In this document: one piece after another, positions 9,066-17,598 of the stretch | Position numbering within the stretch: position 1 is the stretch's first letter | How the letters are laid out: the number at the start of each line of letters is the position of its first letter | Assembly (NCBI GenBank): GCA_963833675.1 | Contig: CAWHYW010000012.1 | Span: forward strand, 1-64,000 | DNA from: DASQDN01 sp963833675 | GTDB lineage: Bacteria; Acidobacteriota; Terriglobia; Bryobacterales; Bryobacteraceae | DNA: 64,000 bases | Direction: 5' to 3' | Made by a program: the position numbers and the translations under genes | The notes under the pieces: model-generated | Database searches by the model: none | Told to the model about the DNA's origin: nothing | The model's input: only the letters and a program-made list of their open reading frames with translations

Positions 9066-9954
9066 CTAGGCGGAGCGGGCAGCCGACTCCAGGTCCGCGA
9101 GCAGCGTGAGCGCGGCACCTTCACGGACGCCGCCGCGCCCCACCTGTAGCGGCACGTCAGCCTGCGATGGATCTCGAGGAAGATGAGTGCTCCGGCCGTC
9201 ATCGTCCTGGCGCGAGCCTCGTCGACGCCGTAATCCTTGGCGACCTTCGTCGACGACTTCTTCGCTAGACGGCGGATGGCTGAGACCAGCGACTCTTCGG
9301 TGAGCTCCGGCGCCACGACTTTGCGGAGCGCACGGGCGGTCCCGCCGACGGCGATTGCGCAGAGCGGGAGTGGCGGCGTCAGCTCGGCGAACTCTGCAGC
9401 GACAATGTAGTCGCGCGCGCGAAATCCTCTGCGTCCGGTGGATCTTCTCGAAACGCACGCCGGGTGAGCCGGAGGGAGCCGATGTCGAGCGAGCGCACCC
9501 ATGAGGGCCGTCGCCGGTACCGATTGCGATCTGAGCGGAGCCGCCGCCGACATCGCAGACCGCGATCCTCTCGGGGAGCGTTGCGGTCGCGGCCACGGCG
9601 CCGCGCCAGGCAAGCTCGCCCTCCTCTTGCGCGGTGAGGACGCGTGTCGGTACACCGGTAGCCGCAGCGAGCCGGGACACGAGGTCTGTGCCGTTCGCCG
9701 CTTGCCGGCCCGGCGAGGTGACGAGGACAGCGATCGAACTGCAGCTGAGCTTCCGCGCGCGGCGGACGTGACGCTCTTGCGGCTTCGGCGGCCTCGGCCA
9801 GCTTCTTCTCGCCGATCCGGCCCGTCCGCTCGATCTCCTCACCGAGCCCGAGCTGGACGCGGTCCTCACGGATCGAGACCAGAGAGTCTTCAGCGGCGGT
9901 CGCGACAAGGAGGCGAACGGTGTTCGCGCCGACGTCGACGATCCCCACCCGCAC
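9066..9954 (-). CDS. ppx: Exopolyphosphatase Ppx/GppA family (frameshifted)
   Basis: Hydrolyses terminal phosphate from polyphosphate (Ppx) or pppGpp (GppA); the two cannot be separated here. The sequence is scattered over three frames but the family core is plain. VGIVDVGANTVRLLVA is the N-terminal phosphate-1 motif, IREDRVQLGLGEEIERTG follows, then GVPTRVLTAQEEGELAWRGA, and VCDVGGGSAQIAIGTGDGP is the second ATPase-like phosphate motif. WVRSLDIGSLRLTRRAF and LPLCAIAVGGTARAL complete it, with a C-terminal helical part. At least four single-base shifts are required. The GTG at 9954 is a plausible start; another may lie upstream. It follows ppk1 on the same strand after about 70 bp, the usual ppk-ppx order. 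Confidence 0.8.
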
Positions 9955-10022
9955 ACCAACGATTCTGACCGGGGTGTCGGTCGGCGCCCTTCCCGGGCGC
10001 AGCAGCCGTCTGAGCGAGGCGA

Positions 10023-12123
10023 TCAGTGTGTGCGGAGCGACGCGGCTCGGCGGCGGGCGCGGGCGCGAGCGCTGCGCATGAAGACCTGCTGGGCGGGCCG
10101 GCTGCGATCGCCCTTCTTCGGCCGGAGCTTCATCCAGCGTCCATCGGGGCTCAGCTCCCACGCCGACGCGTTGTCGGCGAGCAGGACTTCGAACGCACGA
10201 ACCAGATCGTGTTGCGCACGCCCGTCCAGGACCGGTGCGACGAGCTCGATGCGGTGATCGAGGTTTCGCGACATCAGGTCCGCGCTTCCCATCAAGATCG
10301 TTCTCTTCTCGCCGGCGTCGAAGATAAACACCCGGCTGTGCTCCAGGAAGCGTCCGAGAATGCTGCGGACGCGGATGCCCTCGCTCATGCCCGGCACTCC
10401 CGGGCGAAGCGTGCAGATGCTGCGCGCGACGATGTCGATCTTTGCGCCCGCCTGCGAGGCACGGTAGAGCTCTTCGCTCAGCTCTTCGTCGTTGAGGTTG
10501 TTCACCTTGATCCTGATGCGTGCCTCTTCGCCGTTCTCGGCAGCGCGCCGTACCTCCCGAATTCGCTCGACCAGGCCCTCGCGCAATCCGAACGGGCGCC
10601 ACCAAGAGCTTCCGGAATGTATGCGGCCGACCGAATCCCGTCAGATGGTTGAAGAGATCGGCCACGTCCGCGGCGATCTCGGTGTCGGCGGTGAACAATC
10701 CGTAATCCTCGTAGCTTCGTGCGGTGAGGATGTTGTAGTTGCCGGTGCCGAGGTGGACATACCGGCGGAGCTGCCCGCCTTCACGCCGCACGATGAGCGT
10801 CGTCTTTGCGTGGATCTTGAGATTTGGAAACCCGTAGACGACATGGACGCCGGCCTGCTCGAGGGAGCGAGACCAGCCGATGTTGCGGTACTCATCGAAG
10901 CGTGCCTTGAGCTCGATCAGCGACACACTCTGCTTTCCTCGCTCCGCGGCCTCGATGAGCGCGGGCACCACCGGCGAGTCCTCGCTCGTCCGGTAGAGAG
11001 CCGTCTTGACCGCGAGAACCGCCGGGTCGCGCGCCGCTGCTAGGAGGAAGGATTCGAAGCTCGAGGCGAAAGAGTCGAATGGGTGATGGACGAGGATGTC
11101 GCTGCGCCTGATCTCGGCGAAAAGGTCGTCCGCGTCCGCCGCCGACGCAAAGCGGGGATGGGCCACCGGGTACCAGCGTTCCTCCTTCAGGTCGGGCCGG
11201 TCGAGATCGACCAGTTCGTGCAGGTCGGCCAGGTCGAGCAGTCCCGGGATCAAGTAGATCTGGTTGCTCGTGACGCCGAGCCCGCGCTCGAGCCTTTCCA
11301 GCATCCGGGTGGAGACGGAGCCCGAGACCTCTACGCGGACGACGTCACCGAAGCGCCGCCGGCGCAGCTCGTCCTCGACCGCTTCGAGCAGGTCGTCGGC
11401 CTCGTCGGAGACCTCGAAGTCGGCGTCGCGGGTGACTCGGAATGCGCAGCACTCGAGGATCTCCATGTCCGAGAACAGGCGGGGCAGGAAGTGCCGGATG
11501 ATCCGCTCGAGCGGGATGAAGAGACCGCGGTCACCCACGGGCAGGAAGCGTGGCAGGAGCTCCGGGACCTTCACACGAGCGAACCGCTCTTCTCCGTTCT
11601 GGGGGTCGCGGACGAAGGTCCCGAGGCTGAGGGAGAGCGGGGAGATATAGGGGAACGGCTGCCCGGGCCCGACGGCAAGCGGCGTGAGAATCGGGAAGAT
11701 CTCCTGGTCGAAGCGCCCCTCGAGTAGGTCGAGCTCCTTGGGGGTGCAGTCCTCGACGTCTCCGACGATCACCCCGGCTTCGGCGAGGGCAGGGCGCAAC
11801 TCGCGTTTCCAGAGCTTGGCCTGGCGTGCCGTGAGATCCAGCGTTTGCTTGCGGACCTCCGCATGGGTGTCCGCGGCGGTCCTGCCGTCCGGCGTGCGGA
11901 CCTGCAGCCCGGCCTCCTCCTGGCTGATGAGGCCCGCGACGCGCACCTGAAAGAACTCGTCCAGGTTGGACGAGAAGTACGCACAATTACGCGACCGCTC
12001 GAGCAGCGGGAGCGCTGTATCCGCGGCGCGGGCAAGGACCCGAGCGTTGTAATCGAGCCAGGACAGCTCCCGGTTGAGCAGTCGCGCATCGTTGGTTACA
12101 AGAGCTGCCTCGGCGCGAGCCAC
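10023..12123 (-). CDS. ppk1: Polyphosphate kinase PPK1 (one frameshift)
   Basis: Makes inorganic polyphosphate from ATP, reversibly. About 700 residues, normal for PPK1, starting at GTG 12123 after GAGAGAGG. The N-domain begins with RLLNRELSWLDYNARVLARA and FSSNLDEFFQVRVAGL; the head domain and two phospholipase-D-like C1/C2 domains follow. The phosphorylated histidine lies in FPNLKIHAKTTLIVRR, with the second conserved histidine in ILGRFLEHSRVFIFDAG. The frame breaks once, in a run of three G at 10594-10596 on the plus strand. Removing one base joins LLVAP to FGLREGLVERIREVRR, the expected family sequence. Apart from this the gene is complete. A Pho-box-like element lies just upstream and ppx follows. 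Confidence 0.92.
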
Positions 12124-12452
12124 GGTCCATCCTCTCTCACTAGCGCGGAAAATTGGGTTACAGAATGGTCACAGTCTACGGATCAGGCTGCAATCGGCAG
12201 GCTGACCCGGGCTCAGGGCGGAACGGGGTAAGGAAGCCGCGGTCACGGGAGCGGAGGTGCGCAACCACCGCCGCCGGCTCTCTGTCGCAGGGCAGAAGCG
12301 TCTTCCAGGAGGCGAGCTGCAACCCGTGGCCTGGGCTACCAGGGTGACTTCAGGCCGGCGTACCCGGCCGGGCCAGGTTTTTCGTTGTACCTCGACGGAA
12401 ACAAGCTCGAGCAGGTCGACAATCGAGAGCCCCGAAGGGAGGGTCAAACCGC
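12124..12452. other. Intergenic region between ppk1 and a small-protein gene
   Basis: About 330 bases between divergent genes. No conserved coding frame was found. It holds the Pho-box-like repeat near the ppk1 start and, at the right end, an AAGGGAGGG ribosome site for the 25-residue protein. Nothing else was recognised. Confidence 0.5.
12157..12174 (-). promoter_or_regulatory. Pho-box-like direct repeat upstream of ppk1
   Basis: On the minus strand this reads CTGTGACCATTCTGTAAC: two CTGT-type half-sites with an 11-bp period, close to the enterobacterial PhoB box layout (CTGTCAT-A/T4-CTGTCAT). It lies 34 bp upstream of the ppk1 start codon. Phosphate-starvation control of ppk is well known in several bacteria. 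The consensus for the PhoB/PhoP protein of this lineage is not known to me, so this is a candidate only. Confidence 0.4.
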
Positions 12453-12530
12453 ATGAGCATTCTCTGGATCATCCTGATTGTGATTCTCGTGCTCGCGCTG
12501 CTCGGCTTCTTCTCGCGCGGGCGTTGGTAA
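12453..12530 (+). CDS. 25-residue hydrophobic membrane protein
   Basis: Reads MSILWIILIVILVLALLGFF plus SRGRW: one transmembrane helix and a short basic tail. It starts at ATG 12453, about 8 bp after an AAGGGAGGG ribosome site. Very short hydrophobic proteins of just this shape (hydrophobic core, GFF, Arg/Trp end) are common and usually unannotated in actinobacteria. A strong terminator follows 30 bp after the stop, which supports a separate, small transcription unit. Function is unknown. Confidence 0.72.
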   Translation: MSILWIILIVILVLALLGFFSRGRW

Positions 12531-12559
12531 GCGCCTAGGACCACCTATAGCTCGAAATG

Positions 12560-12590
12560 GGCCGCCTGGCACTTGCCAGGCGGCCTTGTT
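12560..12590 (+). terminator. Rho-independent terminator
   Basis: A perfect 12-bp stem (GGCCGCCTGGCA paired with TGCCAGGCGGCC, 2-base loop) followed by TTGTTGT. It ends the small-protein transcript. Confidence 0.8.
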
Positions 12591-12607
12591 GTGCCGATCA
12601 TGGCGGG

Positions 12608-13396
12608 GTGGAGTCCGCCGCCGCCTTCCTGACCCAGTTCGAAGAGAGGAACCTGCCGACCCTGCCCCGCCTGGGCGGGATGGCGCGTGCCAACGGCGTG
12701 GTCATCGTCAGCGAGCGCTACTGGGCTTTCGCGGGAACGACGGAACCCTGAGGGAGGGCCGGATGCCAGTTGCGCCGCGCTCGCTGCGTGCGATTCCACT
12801 CGCGCGTGGACTCGTGCGATCTCGGGGGTCGCTGTCTCCTCTCTTCAAGCGTGAGGGCGTCGCCCGCGGCCGTGAGCGATTTTCCTGATCGTTGCGATCG
12901 TCGCTCCACTCGCGCTCGCTTTCGCACCGAACTGGCTGGGGCTCACCGCAGGATTCGTCACGACCTTCGCTCTGCTCGGCTGGCTCTTGCGCGGCCGCAC
13001 GCTCTATCTGCACGGTGCGGAGCACCGTGCGATCGCCGCGCTCGAGCAACGGCGTCTTCGGGAGACCTGGCACGGCTACGGCGCTGCCAACGCGTTTCTC
13101 GCTGCGCTGTGGCACGAACTTCGCCGCGCTGTTGATGCCCGTCGCGATCTTCGGCGGTCGTTTCTGGCCTCTGCCGCCCACCGCTTTCACTCCCGTCGTC
13201 GTGTCCGTGCTCGCGCTGGCCCTCACGATGGAGCTGTGGCAGCTGGTTCAGCGCGTGCCGCGCCTCGCGCGCGTCGTGCTTTTGCCCGGCCTGGGATTGC
13301 AACGGCTCACCACGCGTGAGCCGAGAGCTCGACGAGACGCGCATCGCGTTGACCGCGCTCGCCGCAGTTCTCCGTCGAGAACTCGCGCACGGGTAG
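12608..13396 (+). CDS. DUF1385 (YqhQ-like) membrane protein, frameshifted
   Basis: Parts of one membrane protein appear in successive frames: LPRLGGMARANGVVIVSERY, EGRMPVAPRSLRAIPLARGL, SLSPLFKREGVARGRER, then membrane stretch LIVAIVAPLALAFAPNWLGL. TLYLHGAEHRAIAALEQRR and RCGTNFAALLMPVAIFGG follow, then the last helix VVVSVLALALTMELWQLVQ and the end TALAAVLRRELAHG. The HGAEH and RCGTNF signatures, and the RLGGMA start, identify the DUF1385 family (Bacillus YqhQ relatives), an integral membrane family without settled function. A GTG at 12608 fits the start. At least four indels interrupt it. It lies 10 bp before the ABC exporter genes. Confidence 0.72.
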
Positions 13397-13406
13397 CCTC
13401 AGGGGC

Positions 13407-14414
13407 GTGGACGCCCCGCACGAGAACAGCATCCAGGCACACGCGCTCGTTCGCGAATTCAAGAAGGGACCGCGTGCCGTCGACGGCATCGACCTCCACG
13501 TCGACTCGGGTGAGATCTACGGCTTCCTCGGTCCGAACGGCGCCGGGAAGTCCACCACCGTCCACATGCTGACGACGCTGCTGCCGCCCACCGCCGGGAC
13601 GGCGACGGTTGCAGGTTACGACGTCGTCAAAGAGGGGCCGCAGATCCGGAAGGTGATCGGCGCGGCGTTGCAGGAGGCCGCACTCGATCCGTTCCTGACC
13701 GGACGCGAGCATCTCCGGCTGCAGACGACGATGCACGGGATCACGGGCGAGGAACGGCGCAAGCGCAGCGAGGAGCTGCTCACGCGGGTCGGGCTCACCG
13801 AAGCCGCCGACCGCAAGGTGAAGGGCTACTCGGGCGGTATGAAACGCCGCCTCGACCTTGCGCTCGCGCTCGTGCACCGCCCGCGCGTCATCTTCCTCGA
13901 CGAGCCGACGACGGGGCTTGATGTTCAGAGCCGCACCGCGCTCTGGGTGGAAGTCGGCCGGCTCGCGAAGGAGGACGGCGTCACCGTCTTCCTCACGACC
14001 CAGTACCTCGAAGAGGCGGACGTGCTCGCCGACCGCGTGGGGATCATCGACCATGGGCGGATCGTCGCCGAGGGCACTCCCGAGAAGCTCAAGGCCGACA
14101 TCGCCTGCTCGACCGTCGAGGCAGTGCCCGCGAATCCCGACCAGCAGGGTGCCGTCACCGCTGTCCTCGAGCGCTTCGGCCAGCAAACGACCGGCTACGG
14201 CCCGGGCAGCGTGGCCGTTCAGCTGACCTCGTCGAACGGCAATCTCGCCGAGATCGTGCGTGCCCTCGACGCCGAAGGAGTCGTCCTGTCGCAGCTGCAG
14301 ATCCACGAGCCGACGCTCGACGACGTCTTCCTCGCGAAGACCGGGCGCCATCTCGAGGGTGCCGGTGACGAGGAGGAGCAGGAGCCGGAGATCGCACAGC
14401 CCGCGCCGGCGTGA
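13407..14414 (+). CDS. ABC exporter ATPase, DrrA-like
   Basis: 335 residues, GTG start at 13407. ABC-type ATPase: Walker A GFLGPNGAGKSTTVHMLTT (about 45-63), Q-loop region AALQEAALDPFLTGREHLRL, signature YSGGMKRRLDLALALVHRP, Walker B VIFLDEPTTGLDVQSR, H-loop TTQYLEEADVLADRVGI. The C-terminal DrrA-type extension (LQLQIHEPTLDDVFLAKTGR pattern) and the two following permease genes make it a type-2 exporter of the daunorubicin-resistance group, which pumps drugs, lipids or polysaccharide precursors outward. The substrate cannot be deduced. The stop overlaps the next start as GTGA. The gene is intact, in contrast to the neighbouring frameshifted genes. Confidence 0.9.
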   Translation: MDAPHENSIQAHALVREFKKGPRAVDGIDLHVDSGEIYGFLGPNGAGKSTTVHMLTTLLPPTAGTATVAGYDVVKEGPQIRKVIGAALQEAALDPFLTGREHLRLQTTMHGITGEERRKRSEELLTRVGLTEAADRKVKGYSGGMKRRLDLALALVHRPRVIFLDEPTTGLDVQSRTALWVEVGRLAKEDGVTVFLTTQYLEEADVLADRVGIIDHGRIVAEGTPEKLKADIACSTVEAVPANPDQQGAVTAVLERFGQQTTGYGPGSVAVQLTSSNGNLAEIVRALDAEGVVLSQLQIHEPTLDDVFLAKTGRHLEGAGDEEEQEPEIAQPAPA

Positions 14415-15190
14415 CGGCGATCGCCCTGACGCAGACCGCGGCACTCGGCGCGCGCTCTGTCGTGCGCACCGCGCGCCAGCCGGCGAACATCATCTTCCCG
14501 CTCCTCTTTCCGATGCTGCTGTTCGCCGTGAACTCCGGCGGCCTCCAGTCGGCGACGCGGCTTCCCGGCTTCCCGACGGATTCGTTCGTTGCGTTTGCGC
14601 TCGCGGTGCCGTTCGTGCAAGGCGCTCTGATCGCGACGATCAACGCGAACGTCGAGTTCGCGCGTGACATCCAGACCGGATTTCTCAACCGGCTGGCGCT
14701 GACGCCTGTTCGTGGAATCATCCTGTTGCTCGGACAGCTCGGCGGCCTGATGACGATCGCTCTCGTTCAGGCGGTCTTCTACCTCGCGGTCGGCCTTGCG
14801 TTTGGCGTGCGCCTCGCGAGTGGGTTCGGCGGTGCGATGATGCTGCTCCTCCTGGAGCTCGTGATTGCGCTCGCCTTTGCTTCGCTCGGGAGCTGGGCGG
14901 CGCTGCGAACCGGTTCCACCGAAGCGGTGCAGAGTCTCTTCCCCGTCTTCTTCGTGTTTCTCTTCCTGTCTTCGATGAACATGCCGCGCAACCTGATCGA
15001 GGCGGACTGGTTTCGCTGGGTGGCAACGATCAACCCGGTTTCCTATCTGATCGAGGCAGTGCGCTCGCTGGTGATCGAAGGGTGGAACTGGGAAGCGCTC
15101 GCGCTCGGGTTCGCAGCCGCGGGCGGTCTCAGTCTCGTCGGCTTCACACTCGCGACGCGTGCGCTGTGGCGACGGCTGGAGCGAACATGA
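14411..15190 (+). CDS. ABC-2 type permease
   Basis: 259 residues with six hydrophobic segments (about 30-47, 58-80, 103-130, 140-162, 172-190, 230-250), the ABC-2 membrane topology. The family feature FARDIQTGFLNRLALTPVRG lies in the cytoplasmic loop after TM2. GTG start at 14411 overlaps the ATPase stop; its own stop overlaps the next permease as ATGA. Forms half of the exporter's membrane channel with the next gene product. Confidence 0.88.
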   Translation: MTAIALTQTAALGARSVVRTARQPANIIFPLLFPMLLFAVNSGGLQSATRLPGFPTDSFVAFALAVPFVQGALIATINANVEFARDIQTGFLNRLALTPVRGIILLLGQLGGLMTIALVQAVFYLAVGLAFGVRLASGFGGAMMLLLLELVIALAFASLGSWAALRTGSTEAVQSLFPVFFVFLFLSSMNMPRNLIEADWFRWVATINPVSYLIEAVRSLVIEGWNWEALALGFAAAGGLSLVGFTLATRALWRRLERT

Positions 15191-15954
15191 GAGACACCCT
15201 CGCAGTTGCGCGCGGCGTGTCGTGGCGCGTCTTGCACACGTTCTTCACCAACCCGTCGTTCCTGCTGCCGTCGCTCGCGTTCCCGCTCTTCTTCTTCACG
15301 GCGTTCGTCGGCGGCCTCTCGCGTATCTCGCAAGTTCCGGGGTTCGACTTTCCGAACGGCTACACCGCGTTCCAGTTCGTCTTCGTCCTGCTGCAGTCGG
15401 CGGCATTCGCCGGCGTGTTCACCGGGTTCGGCATTGCACGCGACTTCGAGAGCGGCTTCATGCGACGGTTGATGCTCGCTGCCCCGAATCGCCGCGGAAT
15501 CCTGCTCGGCTATGTGGTCTCGGCGCTGGTGCGGTGGCTGACCGTGGCGGCCATCGTCACGGTCGTCGCACTGCTTGCGCAGATGAATGTCGGCGGGAAC
15601 GGCATCGATCTGTTCGGGCTCTACGCGCTCGCGCTCCTGCTCAATCTCGCGGGGACGCTCTGGGCGACGGGGGTGGCGATGCGCCTGCGCACGCAGCAGG
15701 CCGCGCCGGTGATGCAGATGCCGGTCTTCCTGCTCCTCTTCTTCGCTCCGGTGTACGTCCCGCTCGCTCTGCTTCAAGGCTGGATCCACGCCGTCGCTTC
15801 CGTGAACCCGATCACGCCGATGCTGGAGGCCGGCCGCGGCTTCATCTCCGGCAGCCCCGAGCTGACGCTGGCGGCGTTTGCGATCGCGGTCGGCCTGATC
15901 GCCGGATTTGCCGCCTGGGCTTTTCGTGGCCTCAGAGCGCGGAAGCGGGGGTAG
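15187..15954 (+). CDS. ABC-2 type permease (second subunit)
   Basis: 255 residues, paralogous to the previous gene: ARDFESGFMRRLMLAAPNRR corresponds to the same cytoplasmic loop, and six membrane helices are present. Start ATG overlaps the stop of the first permease. One ATPase with two distinct permeases suggests a heterodimeric exporter channel. The ORF is intact and ends with a basic tail (RGLRARKRG). Confidence 0.88.
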   Translation: MRDTLAVARGVSWRVLHTFFTNPSFLLPSLAFPLFFFTAFVGGLSRISQVPGFDFPNGYTAFQFVFVLLQSAAFAGVFTGFGIARDFESGFMRRLMLAAPNRRGILLGYVVSALVRWLTVAAIVTVVALLAQMNVGGNGIDLFGLYALALLLNLAGTLWATGVAMRLRTQQAAPVMQMPVFLLLFFAPVYVPLALLQGWIHAVASVNPITPMLEAGRGFISGSPELTLAAFAIAVGLIAGFAAWAFRGLRARKRG

Positions 15955-15996
15955 CGACGATGCCGCCTGGTCGGACTGAACGCATAATCCCTGCTA

Positions 15997-16942
15997 ATGG
16001 AGCCCGAAGCCTGGCCCACACCACAGACGCCGGCGCGCGAGCCGTTGCCGCGCGTCGAGGATCTCCCCGTCGCCGAACAGGGCTACGAGCAGGAGAGCGT
16101 CAAGGCTGCCTTCGACTCGTTCTACCGTCACGCCGCTCAGGTCGACGCGGCCCTGCGCACGCTCGAGGCGGTGGATTCCTTCCACCGGCACGCCGCGTCC
16201 CTGCGCGCTGACCTGCGTGCGCTGCGCTCAGCGGGATGGACGCAGCAGTCGTGGACGCAGCCCCAGTCCTATGGCTACGGCATGCGCGCGCCGCGCGAGG
16301 GAGTGCCGCCTGCGGTCTGGCGGATCGGCGGCGAGGTCGCGTTCCTCGTTGTCGTCGCGGTCGCGTTGGGTGTGGCGCAACTCTCGTGGTGGGTGATCGT
16401 CCTCGCGATGGCGGGGGCGTTCGCGATCGTCTGCGTCATCGAGTGGCTTGCAGGGCGAGATCAGCCGACCTTCGTGCGGCCTGCGGCGACGGCGCCGTCG
16501 CATCCTGTGGTGGAAGCCGAGCGGGTGGACGACACGGACGAGCATGACTCTCTCGGGTGGACCGCGTTCGAGGAGGCGCAGGAACCCTCGGACGCGATGA
16601 CGATCATCGGGGCGCCCTCGCGGGACGAGGAACCGATCGTCGAAAGCGTGCCGGAGCCCGAGCCGGAGCCTCCGCCTGAGGAGCCGGAGCTGCCGCCTGC
16701 CGCGGAGGCGGAGCGTCGAGAGCTCGTCCGAGTCTCGTGGCTGGTGGCGCCGCCGTCACGACGAAAACGAGATCGGCCCCGAGCAGGAGCCGCCGCGGCA
16801 CGTTCGCGTGCTCCCTGCCGACGAAGAGCCGGCGCGCATGGACCCGTGGGAAGAGGGCTTCGACAGCCCCGGAACCGTTGACGAGAGCGACGGGCCCGCG
16901 TTGGTGGAGGACGAGGCACCGCGCGGCTTCAGACGTCGGTAA
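15997..16942 (+). CDS. Two-helix membrane protein with acidic Pro/Glu-rich tail
   Basis: No family recognised. Residues 25-80 are helical with a repeated motif (SFYRHAAQVDAALRTLEAVD, then SFHRHAASLRADLRALRSA). Residues 108-155 hold two membrane helices (GEVAFLVVVAVALGVAQLSW and VIVLAMAGAFAIVCVIEWLA). Beyond is a long cytoplasmic-like, Glu/Pro-rich linker (EPEPEPPPEEPELPPAAEAE). A single frameshift near 16740 must be corrected to reach WRRRHDENEIGPEQEPPRH and the acidic end at TAA 16940-16942. The domain layout resembles small membrane proteins next to cell-envelope or pilus genes, and the next gene is MshEN-like, but nothing here proves a function. Confidence 0.6.
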
Positions 16943-16984
16943 AAGGCTCTTTCGTCCGGCCCCGTTCCTGCCGATAGGACTCCA

Positions 16985-17588
16985 ATGCGGAAACGTCCCA
17001 TCGGCCAGATCCTGGTCGAGAAGAACGAGATTTCAGAAGCCGAGCTTGCGGCCGCGCTCGCGGAACAGGAGCGGACCGGGCTTCGCCTTGGTCAGATCCT
17101 GATCGAGACCGGGCGGATCTCCTGGCTTGCGCTCGCCCGTGCGATCGCGGAACAGGTGCTCGACATCGAGGACGCCCAGCCCGAGCCGACAGCTCCGCCC
17201 GCGGCACCGCCGCCGCGCCCGACCCGCGGTCCCGCGCCAGCGCCGTTGTGCCGGTCAGCCGCGCCTGCAGTGGTGGAAGCCCCTGCCCCGCCCCCCGCTC
17301 CGGCCGGCAGCCCCAGCCTCCGCCTCCTGCTCCGGTAGCAGCCCCCGCTCCTCGCCGCCCGTTCCGGTCGCCGTGGCGCCGCCACCTGCGCCTGCCGCGC
17401 CAGAACTGATCCGTGACCCCGAGATCAAGCTGCACAGCGTCGAGGCGCTCCTGAAGGAACGGCAGCGCGCGTTCATCGAGCTCGTCACGACGACGGAGAC
17501 GCTCCGCATGAAGGTCGCCCACCTCGAAGAGATCATCGACGAGCGCGACCGCGAGCTGACCAAGTTGCGCGTCATGCGCGCCAGCTGA
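16985..17588 (+). CDS. MshEN-domain plus coiled-coil protein (frameshifted)
   Basis: Residues 1-58 (RPIGQILVEKNEISEAELAA, then LGQILIETGRISWLALARAI) are the N-terminal MshEN/GSPII_E_N repeat domain known from type II secretion/pilus ATPases and some c-di-GMP-binding proteins. It is followed by a long Pro/Ala linker, within which the frame shifts near 17330. The other frame then gives ELIRDPEIKLHSVEALLKER and a coiled coil, TLRMKVAHLEEIIDERDREL, stopping at 17588. There is no ATPase domain, so this is a stand-alone MshEN regulator-like protein. Whether it binds c-di-GMP is unknown; a role near the upstream membrane protein is inference. Confidence 0.68.
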
Positions 17589-17598
17589 GCGCTACTCG

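Noticed and set aside
9379..12123. A single 914-residue frame that looks like a PPK-Ppx fusion
   Set aside because: After residue 515 it leaves the PPK1 frame because of one extra base at 10594-10596; the tail only brushes Ppx sequence. Two separate genes explain the motifs better.
13248..14444. A 398-residue minus-strand frame opposite the ABC ATPase
   Set aside because: Antisense shadow of a gene with complete Walker and signature motifs.
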